A stretch of DNA of 64,000 nucleotides. It comes from Multifurca ochricompacta (taxonomy: Eukaryota > Basidiomycota > Agaricomycetes > Russulales > Russulaceae). Position numbers and translations under genes: made by a program. Where the stretch lies: assembly GCA_022496185.1 (NCBI GenBank), contig WTXG01000009.1, positions 248,001-312,000 of the forward strand. The letters run 5' to 3'. Under the pieces are notes generated by a model that worked only from the letters and a program-made list of their open reading frames with translations, was not told the DNA's origin and did not search any database. Shown here piece by piece: positions 1-11,605 of the stretch; positions within the stretch are counted from its first letter, which is position 1; every line of letters begins with the position of its first letter.

Positions 1-1007
1 CCGATTCATTAGGTCTTGACAGACTTGGCGCGTTCAACCTGTCCATTGCAGCTCATGGGGAATGCGTCAACTACGTGCGTACGTTTGGTGTGCCACTACT
101 TGTAGTCGGCGGGGGGGGATACACAGTCAAGAATGTATCGCGTTGCTGGGCGTATGAGACCGCAGTGCTTGTTGGCGCAGACATCCCCGACACGCTACCT
201 GCGACGGTGTACGACGCGTTCTTTGCGGATTCGGGTTGGAAGTTGCATCCCCCGCTTACGGGGAAGGTTGACAACCTGAACTCGCCAGCAGGTTTACAAC
301 GCATCACGATGAGTATTCGCGAGAAGCTGCGTTATCTGGGCGGTGCGCCAAGCGTGGCGATGCGCGAGATACCGCCCGGACTCGAGGAATGGCTTGCAGC
401 CGAGGAGGCCGCAGCTGAAGCTGAGCAGGACGCAGAAGGGGATGCAAGCACGAGCGCGCGCCCATCGCGCAAGCGCGCTGCACAAAATGAATTTTATGAT
501 GGAGAAGATGATATAGATGGAGAGGAAGATGGGGATGGGGAGGAGGAGATACCTGCGCGACGAGCACCCCCACCTCGGCGCGCGCGTGGGAGCTCTCGAC
601 GTGGGACCCGCCGGTCATCCGGACGGAGTCGGGCAGGGATGGGAGGGATGAAAGAGGGTGAACTGGAGCAGGGCGAAGACTCAGGTGCGACGTTTAGCGC
701 TCCTGTGCTAGTGCCAGTGCCAGTGCCAGTGCCGGTGCCGGTGCCAGTGCCAGAATCAGCGCCTCCGTCTACGTCTGCGTCTACTGCATCCATTTCGGCA
801 CCGGTTCCAACATCACGCGGTGGCCGTCCGAGACGAGGGACTACGCGCCCGCGTGGACGACCACGTGCGAAAGAAAAGGAACAGCAGGAAGATTTGGGGC
901 GGACACTTACCGAAGAGGGGCAACAGGAGCAAGAACAGGAGCGGGAGGAGGGGCAACAGTCCGTTTCTATTCCGATGGAACTTAGTCTTGACGTAGAAGC
1001 GCCGTAA
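1..1007 (+). CDS. Class I histone deacetylase (Rpd3-like), C-terminal part, 5' end outside window
   Basis: The reading frame is already open at base 3, before the first possible start, so only the end of the gene is present. The first residues (DSLGLDRLGAFNLS, then HGECV) and the glycine-rich GGGGYT loop followed by NVSRCWAYET are the conserved end of the class I HDAC catalytic fold, including the active-site loop Tyr. The enzyme removes acetyl groups from histone lysines in Rpd3/Sin3-type corepressor complexes in the nucleus. After the catalytic domain comes a long low-complexity tail: an acidic stretch (about 500-555), an Arg-rich segment, a Val-Pro dipeptide run made by a hexanucleotide repeat (711-752), and two AT-hook-like cores (GRPRR and RGRPRAK, 818-877). 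The stop is TAA at 1005-1007. Family assignment is firm. Which class I paralogue it is (Rpd3 or Hos2) cannot be decided without the N-terminus, although a long acidic tail is more usual in Rpd3. Confidence 0.93.
   Translation, partial: DSLGLDRLGAFNLSIAAHGECVNYVRTFGVPLLVVGGGGYTVKNVSRCWAYETAVLVGADIPDTLPATVYDAFFADSGWKLHPPLTGKVDNLNSPAGLQRITMSIREKLRYLGGAPSVAMREIPPGLEEWLAAEEAAAEAEQDAEGDASTSARPSRKRAAQNEFYDGEDDIDGEEDGDGEEEIPARRAPPPRRARGSSRRGTRRSSGRSRAGMGGMKEGELEQGEDSGATFSAPVLVPVPVPVPVPVPVPESAPPSTSASTASISAPVPTSRGGRPRRGTTRPRGRPRAKEKEQQEDLGRTLTEEGQQEQEQEREEGQQSVSIPMELSLDVEAP
711..752 (+). repeat. Hexanucleotide microsatellite inside HDAC tail
   Basis: Tandem GTGCCA/GTGCCG units encode an alternating Val-Pro run. 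The unit is a multiple of three, so changes in copy number keep the frame. Confidence 0.9.
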
Positions 1008-2412
1008 AAATAAAATAAAAGAAAACAAAAATAAGAAAATAAATTACAGAAAGGAAAAGAAATTGGTACCTCGATTTTGTCCTTTTGGGATGTGGACACG
1101 AGGACGGACACCCCATACGGACTTTGTGTGTATGTGTATGTGTATGTATGTGGAGATGTGGGGAGGGTGTGTGACAGTGTGACAGTAAAGTATGACAAGT
1201 ATGACACACAACATCGCCGATCCCTTCCTCCCCTCTCCCTCCCCCCCTTGCCCTACCTTCATCCAGCAGCCGAGAGTCCAGAGTAATTGGATTGGGTTAG
1301 GGTCGGAATGGGATTTGGAGTGGAGCCATGGTAGCACAGTACTGATCGCTTAGATTGGATTGGATTTGGGGGGCGATTTGGGGGAGGGAGGGGCAATTAT
1401 AAAAAAAAAACAGCGCTCCGCTTTAAGGCCCCCCTCCCCCCTTCTTTCATCACGTCGCGCCGAGATGAGGACGAAAAAAAGAAATGGGGGAACTCGTCAT
1501 CATCTTCTTTCTTTCTTCTTCTCTCTCGACCGACCACATACACTTTCAGATCTTTCTTTCATATCGCTTCACTCACTTGACGAACAGGCTACTCCACTCG
1601 GGGCTTATTTCGATCTCGATGTTGGACCTTTCTCTCTTTGATAGATTGACGAAACGAAGAAAAAGAAACTGCCTCTCTTTTTCTGTTTACACCCTAATAC
1701 CCACCCCCTACACCACCTACACCCCCTGTGGGGCGGAGTGGCGCGGTATGGAAGATCGCTCTCTCTCTAAGTAACAGACTATTGGAAAGTATAAAAGTCC
1801 ACGTGGTGCACACGGTGGAAAAGGGGGGGAAATTCCACACTTGCAACGCCTAAAGGGCCAGCGCTCGATCATCCTTGTATAAGAGATCATCATGAGCGTG
1901 GCTTCCAACCCTAAGCTTCCCGTGACTGGATAATAGTATTGTATTTGTGTATTCGGGGTGGTTGTCAGGGTGGGCCTGGGCGCCAACGCTGCCTGCCCTA
2001 AAGGACCTAGCTCTGGCTTTGTCTGTCTGTCTGTCTGTGACTGACTGATGGAATCTGATATCACACCTGACTCTCCCCCCCCCCCTCCCTCAAAGAGACA
2101 AATGTGGAGGACCACCACGCTGCGCCCAGAGTGGAAGACTGTAACATGATGCACGATGCGGAGACAAGGGGAAACACACTAGGGCTCCAGCTAGCACGAG
2201 TATGGTAGTTTAGTTTGTTAAAGAAAAAGAAAGACAAGATGTTTGAGGGTGCTTGCGAGGAAGTGATATCATACTGTAACTCATAACTCAAAACAAAACA
2301 ACGGAATACAACAACACAAAATACAAGGGATGATATCGGATCGACCATACATGGAAATCGTTAGTGGTCATAATAAGATCGTTGCAGAAGAAACAAGGCC
2401 CTCTCCCCCCCC
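1008..2412. other. Intergenic region, converging 3' ends
   Basis: This lies between the HDAC stop and the stop of the minus-strand membrane-protein gene, so it should hold two 3' untranslated regions. It contains a TG/TATG-rich microsatellite near 1120-1150, C- and CT-rich tracts near 1220-1260, 1420-1445 and 2060-2090, and several short open frames with low-complexity translations that I do not consider genes. I see no RNA gene. Confidence 0.6.
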
Positions 2413-3598
2413 TTAGATATTCCGTTGGAATTGGAATGGAGGAGTACTGCCGGCAAAGAGTGGGATGTCGTGTCCAGAGTTAGCCCGACGTGGCTGTGGA
2501 GCAAAATAGCTCAAACTAGTGCCACCACCACCAACGCCGCCGCCGCCAAGACCATTTCTGTTATCACCACTGTTTAGCCATTCCTCATCTGGCTCGGGAG
2601 TAGGTACCGAAGGTGCCTGAACGTGCAAATCCGGTGGTGGATCATCACTTTCAAAACCCACTGAATCGACGTGAGACGCCGTGCGAGACGCGTGGGCACT
2701 CTCCGATGCCTCGGTTAGTGTAGCGCGCCTTGAAACGGGAGCACTTCCCACACGTGGGAATCCGTCGACCTCCTGCTCGTGCACCACCACATCGCGATGA
2801 TGGTGGGGGTGGAGGTGGTCCTCGTCACGCTCACGCTCACGCAGGGGTTCGTCTGTGCTATCCCATTCTTCCATCTCATCGCTCGCGGGAACCCAGCCGG
2901 CACCGGCACCGGCACGCCGACCCTTGAACATGCTACCGATCTTCTCACTGAGAGATCCGGGGAGACCAATGGGAAGCGGATGCACGCGCATGCCGCGTCG
3001 TCGGATGGAGTACTTGCGTCGTGCGGCGCGCTCCGCGGCCGAGGGTTCACCATTGCGCAGCAGGAAATAGATGGCGATGCTCGCAACGATGATGATGACT
3101 ACGAGTATGATGACCAGCATGATGAACGCTCGAGTGAACGAACAAAAAGATATTTCTTAATCGCGAAGGACAAACTATTCGAGGGCTGAGGGTGAACTTA
3201 CCAGCCTCTGATCCACCAATCTTTGGCGACGTGCTCGAGATGTGCCTTGTTGGCACCGCTGCCTGAATTTTTTGGTTGGTTATGCTATGCTGGGTAGAAG
3301 TATGAAGAGAATCGGAAATGCTTGCCGAGGCTGGGGTAATACTATCTTGCCGGTGTAACACCTGATCAGAAAGATGGGGATGGGAAACCATGCCGGAAAG
3401 ACCGAAGGAAACTAAAATCAGACGGTGGATGAGAGAAGCAAGGGCTGCGCAAATCAATAAAAAAACAAAATCGTTTATTGTTAAAAAAAAAAAAGGAAAG
3501 AAAGTACAAGGGATGGCGTAAACTCGTGGAGTGGAGGAGAAGAGAAGAGAGAACAAACAAACGTAGCGTAACGAAACGAGAGAGGCGCTGAAGCCCAT
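2413..3598 (-). CDS. Putative single-pass membrane protein, unknown function
   Basis: The start ATG (3596-3598) begins MGFSASLVSLRYVCLFSLLF, a signal-peptide-like segment. Splicing from a GTACTT donor to a TTTGCGCAG acceptor keeps the frame into a Ser/Thr-rich extracellular part. A second intron (GTAAGTTCACC donor near 3204) joins this to a strong transmembrane helix (FIMLVIILVVIIIVASIAIYF, codons around 3060-3125). The cytoplasmic tail is about 210 residues: first basic, then rich in Ser, Asp and His, with a Gly run near the end. The topology, signal peptide then short Ser/Thr ectodomain then one helix then long disordered tail, recalls fungal surface sensors or mid2-like proteins, but I recognise no domain and assign no function. 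Intron 1 placement is inferred from frame continuity. Confidence 0.6.
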
Positions 3599-4536
3599 AG
3601 ACAGTAGGTCACGGTCCCAACGGCCCGATAACACATAGATGATCTGTCTGACTATTGATGATTGATCTACTAATATTATAATAATATATGAACTGCTTGA
3701 TGCTCGTGACGAGCCGACGTTTAGAATGTTCGTTATCCTCGTGCGCGGACTGTATGCCTCAAAAGTTAATGAGGCTGCGTCTATCCAAATGTCGTCAGAT
3801 GGAACAAACTCCTGGGCTTTTCAATAGTTTCATCGATCAGAAAACGGGTTTGGAATTTCTGGCACGAAACGTCTCATCCGGTAGGTCACCCCTGGTGTGG
3901 ATGTGGGTCACTCGTATAGGAGGAGGTCACATTATCCATCTCTCATCTCATCTCTCTAAAGCTTCCGCTCTGGCACTGGCACTGGCACTGTGGCAATGAT
4001 GATGGTGGTAATTGGAGGCTTTAATAATAATGTATCCACCCGTAACCGTAAGTATGACACTCCGGTCAAAACGGAAGGATGAGATGAATATCCTTCTCTT
4101 CTTTTCTTTTCTTTTACGAGTACGAGTTGTCGGATATCAACAATAGGCGGTGATTACCGGAAGGAGATCATATCACGTGATGTGCGGTGTTAATGCTGTT
4201 CGTTGTTTACACCACCAATTTGATTCTCTTTTTTTTTTTTTCATTCATTCATTTTCATTACATTTTCAGCAAAGAGATCTAGAGTCGGAGTCCTTGAGAC
4301 TTGAGACTGAACTGAGAACTAAGATTTGACCCATGATGACCGACGTGCGTCACCGTCACTTCTTTGAAGAACGTCCTCGTAACTTGTAACAAACAAAATC
4401 AAAATTTGCGTGCCTGTCGTTACGTTCCAGTTCCAGTTCCAGTTTTAATATCTAAACACCTTTTTATTCCCCTACTGCTTCGCAAAACGCTTAGCTTGTC
4501 TTCCGTTTCTCTTCTCTTCGCCCTTCCTTGGTTCGT
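3599..4536. other. Intergenic, divergent promoter region
   Basis: This region separates the minus-strand membrane protein from the plus-strand Na+/K+-type ATPase and should contain both promoters. Pyrimidine-rich tracts lie near 4100-4115 and 4225-4245, and a CT-rich leader runs just before the ATG at 4537. A 103-codon open frame at 3688-3999 has no recognisable content and is not called as a gene. Confidence 0.5.
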
Positions 4537-7500
4537 ATGGATGCACACCCGTCAGATCCAGAGAAGTCCTTCAAAGCTGACAAGGATGTCGAGGCAATAA
4601 CCGTTCGCGCTGTTGCATTTCCCGGTGATAGCGATCATCGCCGGGATGAGAAATTGCGTCCAAGTGGTGTTGAGATGAAGCGGGAAATGACGCAGGAAGA
4701 CATGCGACTCGCTGCTGCTGGCTATGAGCACCTTACAAAGGATAAAGCTGCCGCTGGGGAATCTAAGTTCGGGGATGTCGACATAACAGAGCATTCGGTA
4801 CCTATCCACGACGTAGAGACCTTGCTCAACACGTCCTTTGATTGGGGGAATCCGGCCCAATCTCGTGGTCTTACAGTTGCCGAGGCAGAAGCGCGTCTCA
4901 AGCGTGATGGCCCGAATGCGCTCACACCACCGAAGAAAAAGTCTGCTTTTCAGAAGGTCTGCATTAATACATGCGGTTGCGGTCAACGTCATCTAACCAC
5001 TTTTGTTTTTTTCTAAATGTTCAAATAGTACTTCGACTGCCTCAGGTCCATGTTTAACATCATTCTGATCATTTCGGGCATCCTCGAATACATCCTTCTC
5101 GGTATCGACTTCCACGTGGGTTCACAATTGCCTGCCTCATCTCTCCATACAGGTCGGCTGACTTTTTCTCATGCAGGATAACATCCAGAACACCTATCTT
5201 GGTGGCATCCTCATCGCAGTTGCTTTTCTCAATGCATTCATTGAGTTCTATCAATTGCAGAAATCAGAAGCGATTCTCGCTTCTTTCCTTGCCATGATTC
5301 CACCGTCTTGCCGTGTCTTGCGTGATGGCGCACTTGCGAACGTTCCAGCTGCTAGCCTTGTGAAGGGAGACATCGTGCTCGTGGTATGCGTTATTTCGGA
5401 CCAATCTTTTCCCTTAGCCCTCCCTCTGAGCAGAATCTTTGTAGTGTGTCGGCGACAAGACCCCCGCGGATTTGCTTATTTTTGCTGCAACAGATTTCAA
5501 AGTCGACAACAGTAGTCTCACTGGCGAGTCGGAGCCTCAGGAGCGTGGGCCCAATTACAAGGGGTCAGGAGCACGACCAGTCGAAGCGGAGAACTTGGTA
5601 GATTTTTTTTTTTGCCGTTCTTGCATATATTACTGCCACTCATTTGCTCGTAGGCTTTCAACTCGACCCTCGTCGTGAACGGGGAAGCATGGGGAGGTAC
5701 GGTTTTTGGGAACTACATTGACGTAACGTTTGTCTAACCCTACGCCAGTCGTCGTTCGGACTGGAGATCGTACACTCATCGGTAAGTCATTCTCATAAAT
5801 ATGCTGAAATTTTTTTCACCCGACTTATACTTTTTTTTACAGGTCAAATTGCGCAGCTTACTGGAGGCGAAAGTGGAAACGAGTCCCCACTAGCAGTTGA
5901 AATGCATGTTCCTCTTTCTTGTGATGATGCGAGGCATTCAAACGAACCTGAACCTTAGTTCCCGATTTGTGATGATGGTATCGACCATCGCGATTATCTT
6001 CGCAGTCGTGTTCCTCGTTGTCGGCGTCACTACTGTTTACAAAGGCAAGGCTACCCAAACGTTTACCTTTGCGGTGTCAATTCTCGTGGCATTCGTCCCC
6101 GAAGGCTTGCCATCCACAGTCACTTTGCTGTGCGTACCTCGTGTTAATCAGATTTTGCATCTCTTAAAGTAAAGGACCTCAGGCTATCTATTGCTGCCAA
6201 GCGTATGGCCGCCCAAAATGTACTCGTGAAGGATCTACAAGGAGTAGAGACATTAGGTATGTGTTTACGCTCAGTTCTAGGATGTCGTCTCTTATGACGC
6301 ATTTGCAGGCTCGGTAGGGTTCAATCAATAATGATTCTTGACCTAGCTCACCCTTATGTGCCAGCTGACCCTGTTAGCCACTGATAAGACCGGCACTCTT
6401 ACCCGGAATCAGATGACCGTGCGTTCCTAAAAGCTCGTTATAAAGTCCGAGGCTCACGCGCTCACCTCAGGTGTCGAACCTATGGAATGGTGACAAAATG
6501 TTCTCCGCATTCCAGTCAAACAATGATGAGGAGGACACCGCAACGTTTTCGCTTGACGCCCCGGGAATGAGTGAACTTGTCGCAACTGCTGCGCTCAACT
6601 CGCGCATCAAGTTTGACCGCACTGACGTTGCGTTTGCAAAGCGCGAAATTATGGGTGACGCAACTGAGACCGGCCTCGCGCGCTTCGCTGGCCGTTCGCT
6701 GGCCGACTATGACGCGTACTTGCGCGAATTTCCCAAGGTGTTTGAGGTTCCCTTCAACTCAATGAATAAATGGGCATTAGTGATCGTGAATAAACCCCAC
6801 GACACTGGCCGGCTTGCGTCTTATATCAAAGGAGCACCCGAGCGCGTTCTGGCGAAGAGTACGACCTATATGAGAAACGGGAATGTCGTCCCGATTGATG
6901 ATGCATTTAGAGAGAGCTACGAATCGGCATATAACGTTTGTTTACCCTTTATATCCCTGCTCTGAAAATCGTGGCTCACCTTCCTTTGGGTTTCGCAGTA
7001 CATGGCTTCACGTGGTCACCGCGTCATTGGCTGTGCGCATTACCTCCTTCCGGACGATAAATACCCAGTCGACTTCGCATTCTCGAAAAAGGACGTGAAT
7101 TACCCAGACTCCGGGTACTGCTTCTTGGGTTTGGTTTCGCTCGAAGACCCACCCAAACATGGAGTGCGCGAAGCCATTGGAACGCTTCGTCTGGCTGGAA
7201 TCAAGGTTATGATGGTGACTGGTGCGTTGCTTATCCAGAATGGATTTCTCTTGCGGCATTTTCACTCCACCATCGTTGCCATGTAGGTGATCATCCCAAG
7301 ACAGCAGAGGCGATCGCCCGCAAGATCAACCTTATGATCGGAGATACGAAGGAAACTCTCAGTGCAAAAACAGGTCGGCCCGCCCGGGAAATATACGAAG
7401 ACGAGGTGTCAGCTGTTGTGGTTCACGGTGATGGCATTGACTCGCTCGAAGGCTGGCAATGGGATCTGAGTAGGCTAAAACGTATCGTCTCTAGTCGTAT

Positions 7501-9427
7501 GTGTTGCTGATCTCCTACGTCAACCAGTCTTTAGCAAGCAAGAGATTGTATTCGCACGAACATCGCCACAACACAAGCTCGAGATTGGTACTTATAATTC
7601 TCTCCATGAGTGGAATAGTAAGCCCCTGACGACCCTACACAGTCAAGCGTGCCCAGGCTCTTGGACATATCGTCGGAGTGTAGGTCCCTTCCCTACTTTT
7701 CTGTGACGTCTGTGTTAAACCGAATGTCACAGAACTGGTGATGGCGTTAATGACTCTCCAGCATTGAAGCGCGCGGACCTCGGCATTGCCATGAACATTT
7801 CGGGCTCAGACGTGTCCAAGGAAGCGGCTAATATGATTCTCCTTGACGATAACTTCGCCTCCACCGTGAAAGGTGTCCAAGAAGGTCGTCAAATATTTGT
7901 CAACTTGAAGCGTTCCATCCAGTACACGATCTCTCACACTTCACCTGAGGTCATCCCGCAGCTTCTCTGTACGCCTAGGGATCAGTATCGTTAATGACTT
8001 GGCAAATTGACCTTGGTTGTAGATGTCATCATTCCGATTCCCTTGCCATTATCAGCCATCCTCATTCTAGTTATCGGTGAGTCAAATATCTTGCTGTGGG
8101 ACTTCATAGCTGACCGAGAGAAAATCTGTAGACCTTGGTTTTGAACTCTTTGTTGCTGTATGTTTTTATCTCTCTGCTCTTCTCAGTATTATGTTGATGA
8201 CTTTGTACGCTCAGTTATCGTTTGCATGGGACAAGCCCGAATCAGATGATAGCTTGATGAGGATGCCTCCACGGAAACCTGGTCCGATTTCATCCCTTCG
8301 TTTGCTGTGGTCATCTTTTTTTTTTAACATTTAAAATGCAGTTAGCGAACGTTCGATCATGAACCGTAAACGTCGCGCCCTGCGTCGTAGCAAGACGTTA
8401 GGCCACGACACTGAGACACAAGAGACCATTCAACCAAGTCGCTGGGCTGGTCTCGTTCGAGTGCTCAAAGCCCCTTTCACTCGGGAATTTTGGGAGGATC
8501 GGTTTGAGAAATCTGACGACGAAACCCTCGTCGATGGCAAGGTCCTCAGCTATGCCTATCTCGAAATAGGCATGATTGAGACACTTGGATCGTAAGTGGT
8601 CATCACTCCGTGCTGTTAGTGTCAATGACACGCGGCTTGCAGGCTGCTAGCATACTTCGTCGTCTTTCTCAAGAAGGGTTTCTCACCGAACGACCTCCGA
8701 AAGGCACAGAAGGATGGAAGCAAGTCATACATCGTTTGGCGTGACCCATGTCCTTTCGCTAACCCGATTTTCAGACTACTTCAAAAAACACAGCCCGAAC
8801 TTTGTCAACTACAAGGGACAATCACTTAGCGGACCGCAACAAGTGGAGGCGTTTGCACAGGCTCAATCCATTGGTATGTGCGGTTGGCAGCCTGGCTGAG
8901 TGCTCCCGAATGATGACACTAAATGAATGCATGTGCAGTGTATTTGTCAATATTCCTCTGCCAATGCTTCAACGTAAGTTGTGACCCCCTTTACCTCTTT
9001 TTTTTTTGACGTTCACTTACCCGCCCTGTATAGGTTTTTGCCGTCAAGGCGAGGTTCCGTTTCCCGTTTGGAAAAAATATCGTTAGCAACAAGTACAATT
9101 TCCTTGGAATCTTCGCGGGTGGCGCATTTGTCATGTTCCTCATCTATACCCCGCCATTCCACTCCGTTTTCGGCGGCTCTCACAAACTGCTTCCTTTATA
9201 CTGGCTCATTCCGATTGGTTTTGGTTGTTTGATTCTCATTTGGTCTTGCATCCGCGTTCTACTCGCACGCAGGTCGATAGAGCGGACACGTGTCAAGGAT
9301 ATTAAAGGTCTTATGATGTGTAAGTTCCTCGTATGGTCGTGTGTGTGAATTTCTTGGTCTTGGTACTGATTGTTGTTTATCTTTAGTCCCTACGATGCGC
9401 ACGATGAGTATGCGCTCGCGGCATTGA
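4537..9427 (+). CDS. P-type ATPase, Na+/K+-ATPase alpha-like (type IIC)
   Basis: A multi-exon gene encoding a cation pump. The ATG at 4537 begins [12 protein letters not shown]. Motifs appear in the family order: cation-ATPase N-terminal domain; first helix pair ([17 protein letters not shown]); actuator TGES loop ([13 protein letters not shown]); M4 motif PEGLP (6098-6112); phosphorylation motif DKTGTLT with Asp at 6383-6385, preceded by LAT rather than the usual [12 protein letters not shown]; nucleotide-binding [20 protein letters not shown]; and hinge TGDGVNDSP (about 7734). Then come [12 protein letters not shown] and the C-terminal helices, ending [10 protein letters not shown] at TGA 9425-9427. 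The DHPKTA and GESEPQ signatures and the overall order match the Na+/K+-ATPase/H+,K+-ATPase branch rather than fungal ENA or PMA pumps. All junctions checked keep frame. One needs a GC-AG intron at 5904-5958. Substrate (Na+, K+ or both) is inferred from family only. Confidence 0.9.
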
Positions 9428-10307
9428 GCACCGCGAGCTGTAGAAGGTTACCCGTTAATGAAATGTATACGCACTTTTACGTTGATAACGTCTTGACTTG
9501 AACTTGTCTCTTGGAGGAGACATTAATGAGAACTGATTACCATACCTGGCGGCTTTTGCCGTTAAGGCCCAACGCTCAACCTGACTGGCGCTAGCTCATG
9601 ACAGACACGTTGCCCGTCGTAATTGCAATATTCCCTTGACATTTGTCCACATCCTGGATGGCGGGGCGCGTCAAGGCAGTACCAATGTTCACAAGACTTG
9701 TCGTGTGTCACATTGTGAACCGCCTTCGTGCGTCCTTCGGTTGAGAGCTGGACTGTATGAGCGTCTCATGTCTTTATTTATGATATGATGACGCAGGCAC
9801 TCAGGGGTTGGCAAACACCAAGCTCACTGTTCACGACCACAGATTCTAGTCCTGGATGCCCATGATCAATCTGGAAAAGCTATACTTCTTTCGAATGTTG
9901 TCCGTTCTCTGGATGCTCAGGATTTTCTAAAGTCAAAAAACAAAACAAAAAATGCGTGTTTTATTGGGGGATGGTTACCCTCACTAGAAAGGACTACTTT
10001 TGGTAAAAATGCGATAGAGAAACCTGTGCCCGCCCGGAGCATCCATCATCTACACTGGTGTTTTTATTTTTACTTTTCCATTTTCCCATCGAGCAGCGTT
10101 ATGGCCGTAAAACAGTTGCCTCAGTCTAGTTGACCGGATCCAGGCATATTTGGCACCCTCAACAGGTTTCTTGCAGTCCTCTTCACGCTTGTCGGCTCGC
10201 CTTGGGTAAAGTCGCAGGCGATGTCATTGAAACGTTCTGCTCGTATAAATGCGCGCTCGCTTTTCTCTCTTTTTTTTTCCCATCATATTCCAATCACCTA
10301 AGTATCC
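9428..10307. other. Intergenic region
   Basis: This should hold the 3' untranslated region of the ATPase and the promoter of the RTA1-like gene. A pyrimidine-rich stretch lies at 10262-10280, just before the proposed start. I see no further gene. Confidence 0.5.
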
Positions 10308-11605
10308 ATGAGTGAGTATACTCCTCATATCGTGGTGTGTCTTTTGACGGGATCTTTTATGAGGTTCTTCACGCAAGGTTTTTGTAACGAACTCAGATGT
10401 CCTCAATCTCCCCTACAACTATGTCCCAACCGAGTGGGTCTGCATTGTATTTGTAGCGTTATTTGGGGTATCTTGCAGTAAGCCTTTCAAGCGAGACCTT
10501 TTTATTTTCCTGTTCTGCGATCATTCACGCGGAGTGGACAGCCATCCATATCGTGCAGGCTATTCGTTTCCGTCTATGGTGGTTGTTCCCAACAGCTGTA
10601 CTTTGTGGCCTTCTCGAAGTGATCGGTTGGAGTGGCCGGCTGTGGTCTAGCAAGAACCCATTCCTACAGACGCCGTTCCTTATGCAGCGAGTGTCTTATC
10701 GTAACCCCTGAACCTTGAGCCCATGGCTGACTATGTGTGGGATAGGATCGCCACAACCATCGTGGCCCCCACACCCCTTGTTGCGGCAATATTTATCATC
10801 TTGGGACGTATTACCAGACGGCTCGGCCCACAATACTGCCGTCTAACCCCCAGGCAGTGTGAGTGACTCCTTCAATCAGGATCCAGGACTGTGCTCAGCG
10901 TACTTCATGCAGATACAACGGTGTTCCTTTCATTCGTGCGCACGGTCTCACCTGTAGTGACTGTTCCACATTAATCACGTGCACCCCGTCAGGACATTGT
11001 CGCCCTTGTTGTGCAATCCATCGGTGGTGGAATCGCGTCGGGCACGCAACCAGACCTGGGTGGCCATATCGCCCTCGGCGGGATTGTTCTCCAGCTTGGT
11101 TTGTTTCCCCGTCTTATAGAGTTTCATCGTTTTACGTTGTGTTTGCAGTTGTGCTCCTATTCTATACTGCCCTCTCTGCAGAATTCTTGATTCGATTCAA
11201 TTTGGATAGGCCCTCGCGACATAGTGGCAAGAAGGGTGCTGACCCACGTAGCACAGTAGACATGCCAATGGCATATATGCTAATTGGCATGTCAGCCATG
11301 ACCATCTTCCTTCTCATTCGATCCATATACCGGACGATAGAACTCTCCGGCGGTTGGAACGGAAAAGTGATCTCGACCCAGTGGCTCTTCAGTTCGTCTT
11401 GTATGCCAGCGTGTATAGACATGGAGAACCTGATCCACTCTCCTGCGCAGATGTATTTGATGGCGCCATGATCGTCTTGGCGATATTCACGCTCAATTTC
11501 TTCCATCCTGGCGTGTTCCTTCGTGGGAAAGACGGACTTGAGGGACTTGAGGCAGACATGAAGGGTGAGGGAGAGGGAGATAATGATTCGCAAAAAAATG
11601 TATAG
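10308..11605 (+). CDS. RTA1-like multi-pass membrane protein
   Basis: Fragments in several short exons match the RTA1 (lipid-translocating exporter) family. They include YNYVPTEWVCIVFVALFGV (first helix), AIRFRLWWLFPTAVLCGL followed by GWSGRLWSSKNPFLQTPFLMQ, then ATTIVAPTPLVAAIFIILGR. After these come QSIGGGIASGTQPDLGGHIA, FLLIRSIYRTIELSGGWNG and VFDGAMIVLAIFTLNFFHPG, each separated by introns. The last intron (11392-11450) joins QWLF to NVFDGAM in frame. The stop is TAG 11603-11605. Family members have seven helices and are linked to resistance to sterol-targeting compounds and to sphingoid-base export (Rta1, Rsb1). The start is uncertain: I favour the ATG at 10308, which gives a short N-terminus after splicing to the exon beginning ATGTCCTC. 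The junctions near 10695-10745 and 10860-10995 could not be closed cleanly by eye, so a small indel is possible. Confidence 0.85.

Noticed and set aside
494..1207. 237-codon minus-strand frame opposite the HDAC tail
   Set aside because: Antisense shadow of the low-complexity acidic, Arg-rich and Val-Pro coding sequence.
3688..3999. 103-codon plus-strand open frame between two divergent genes
   Set aside because: No recognisable content; lies in a promoter region.
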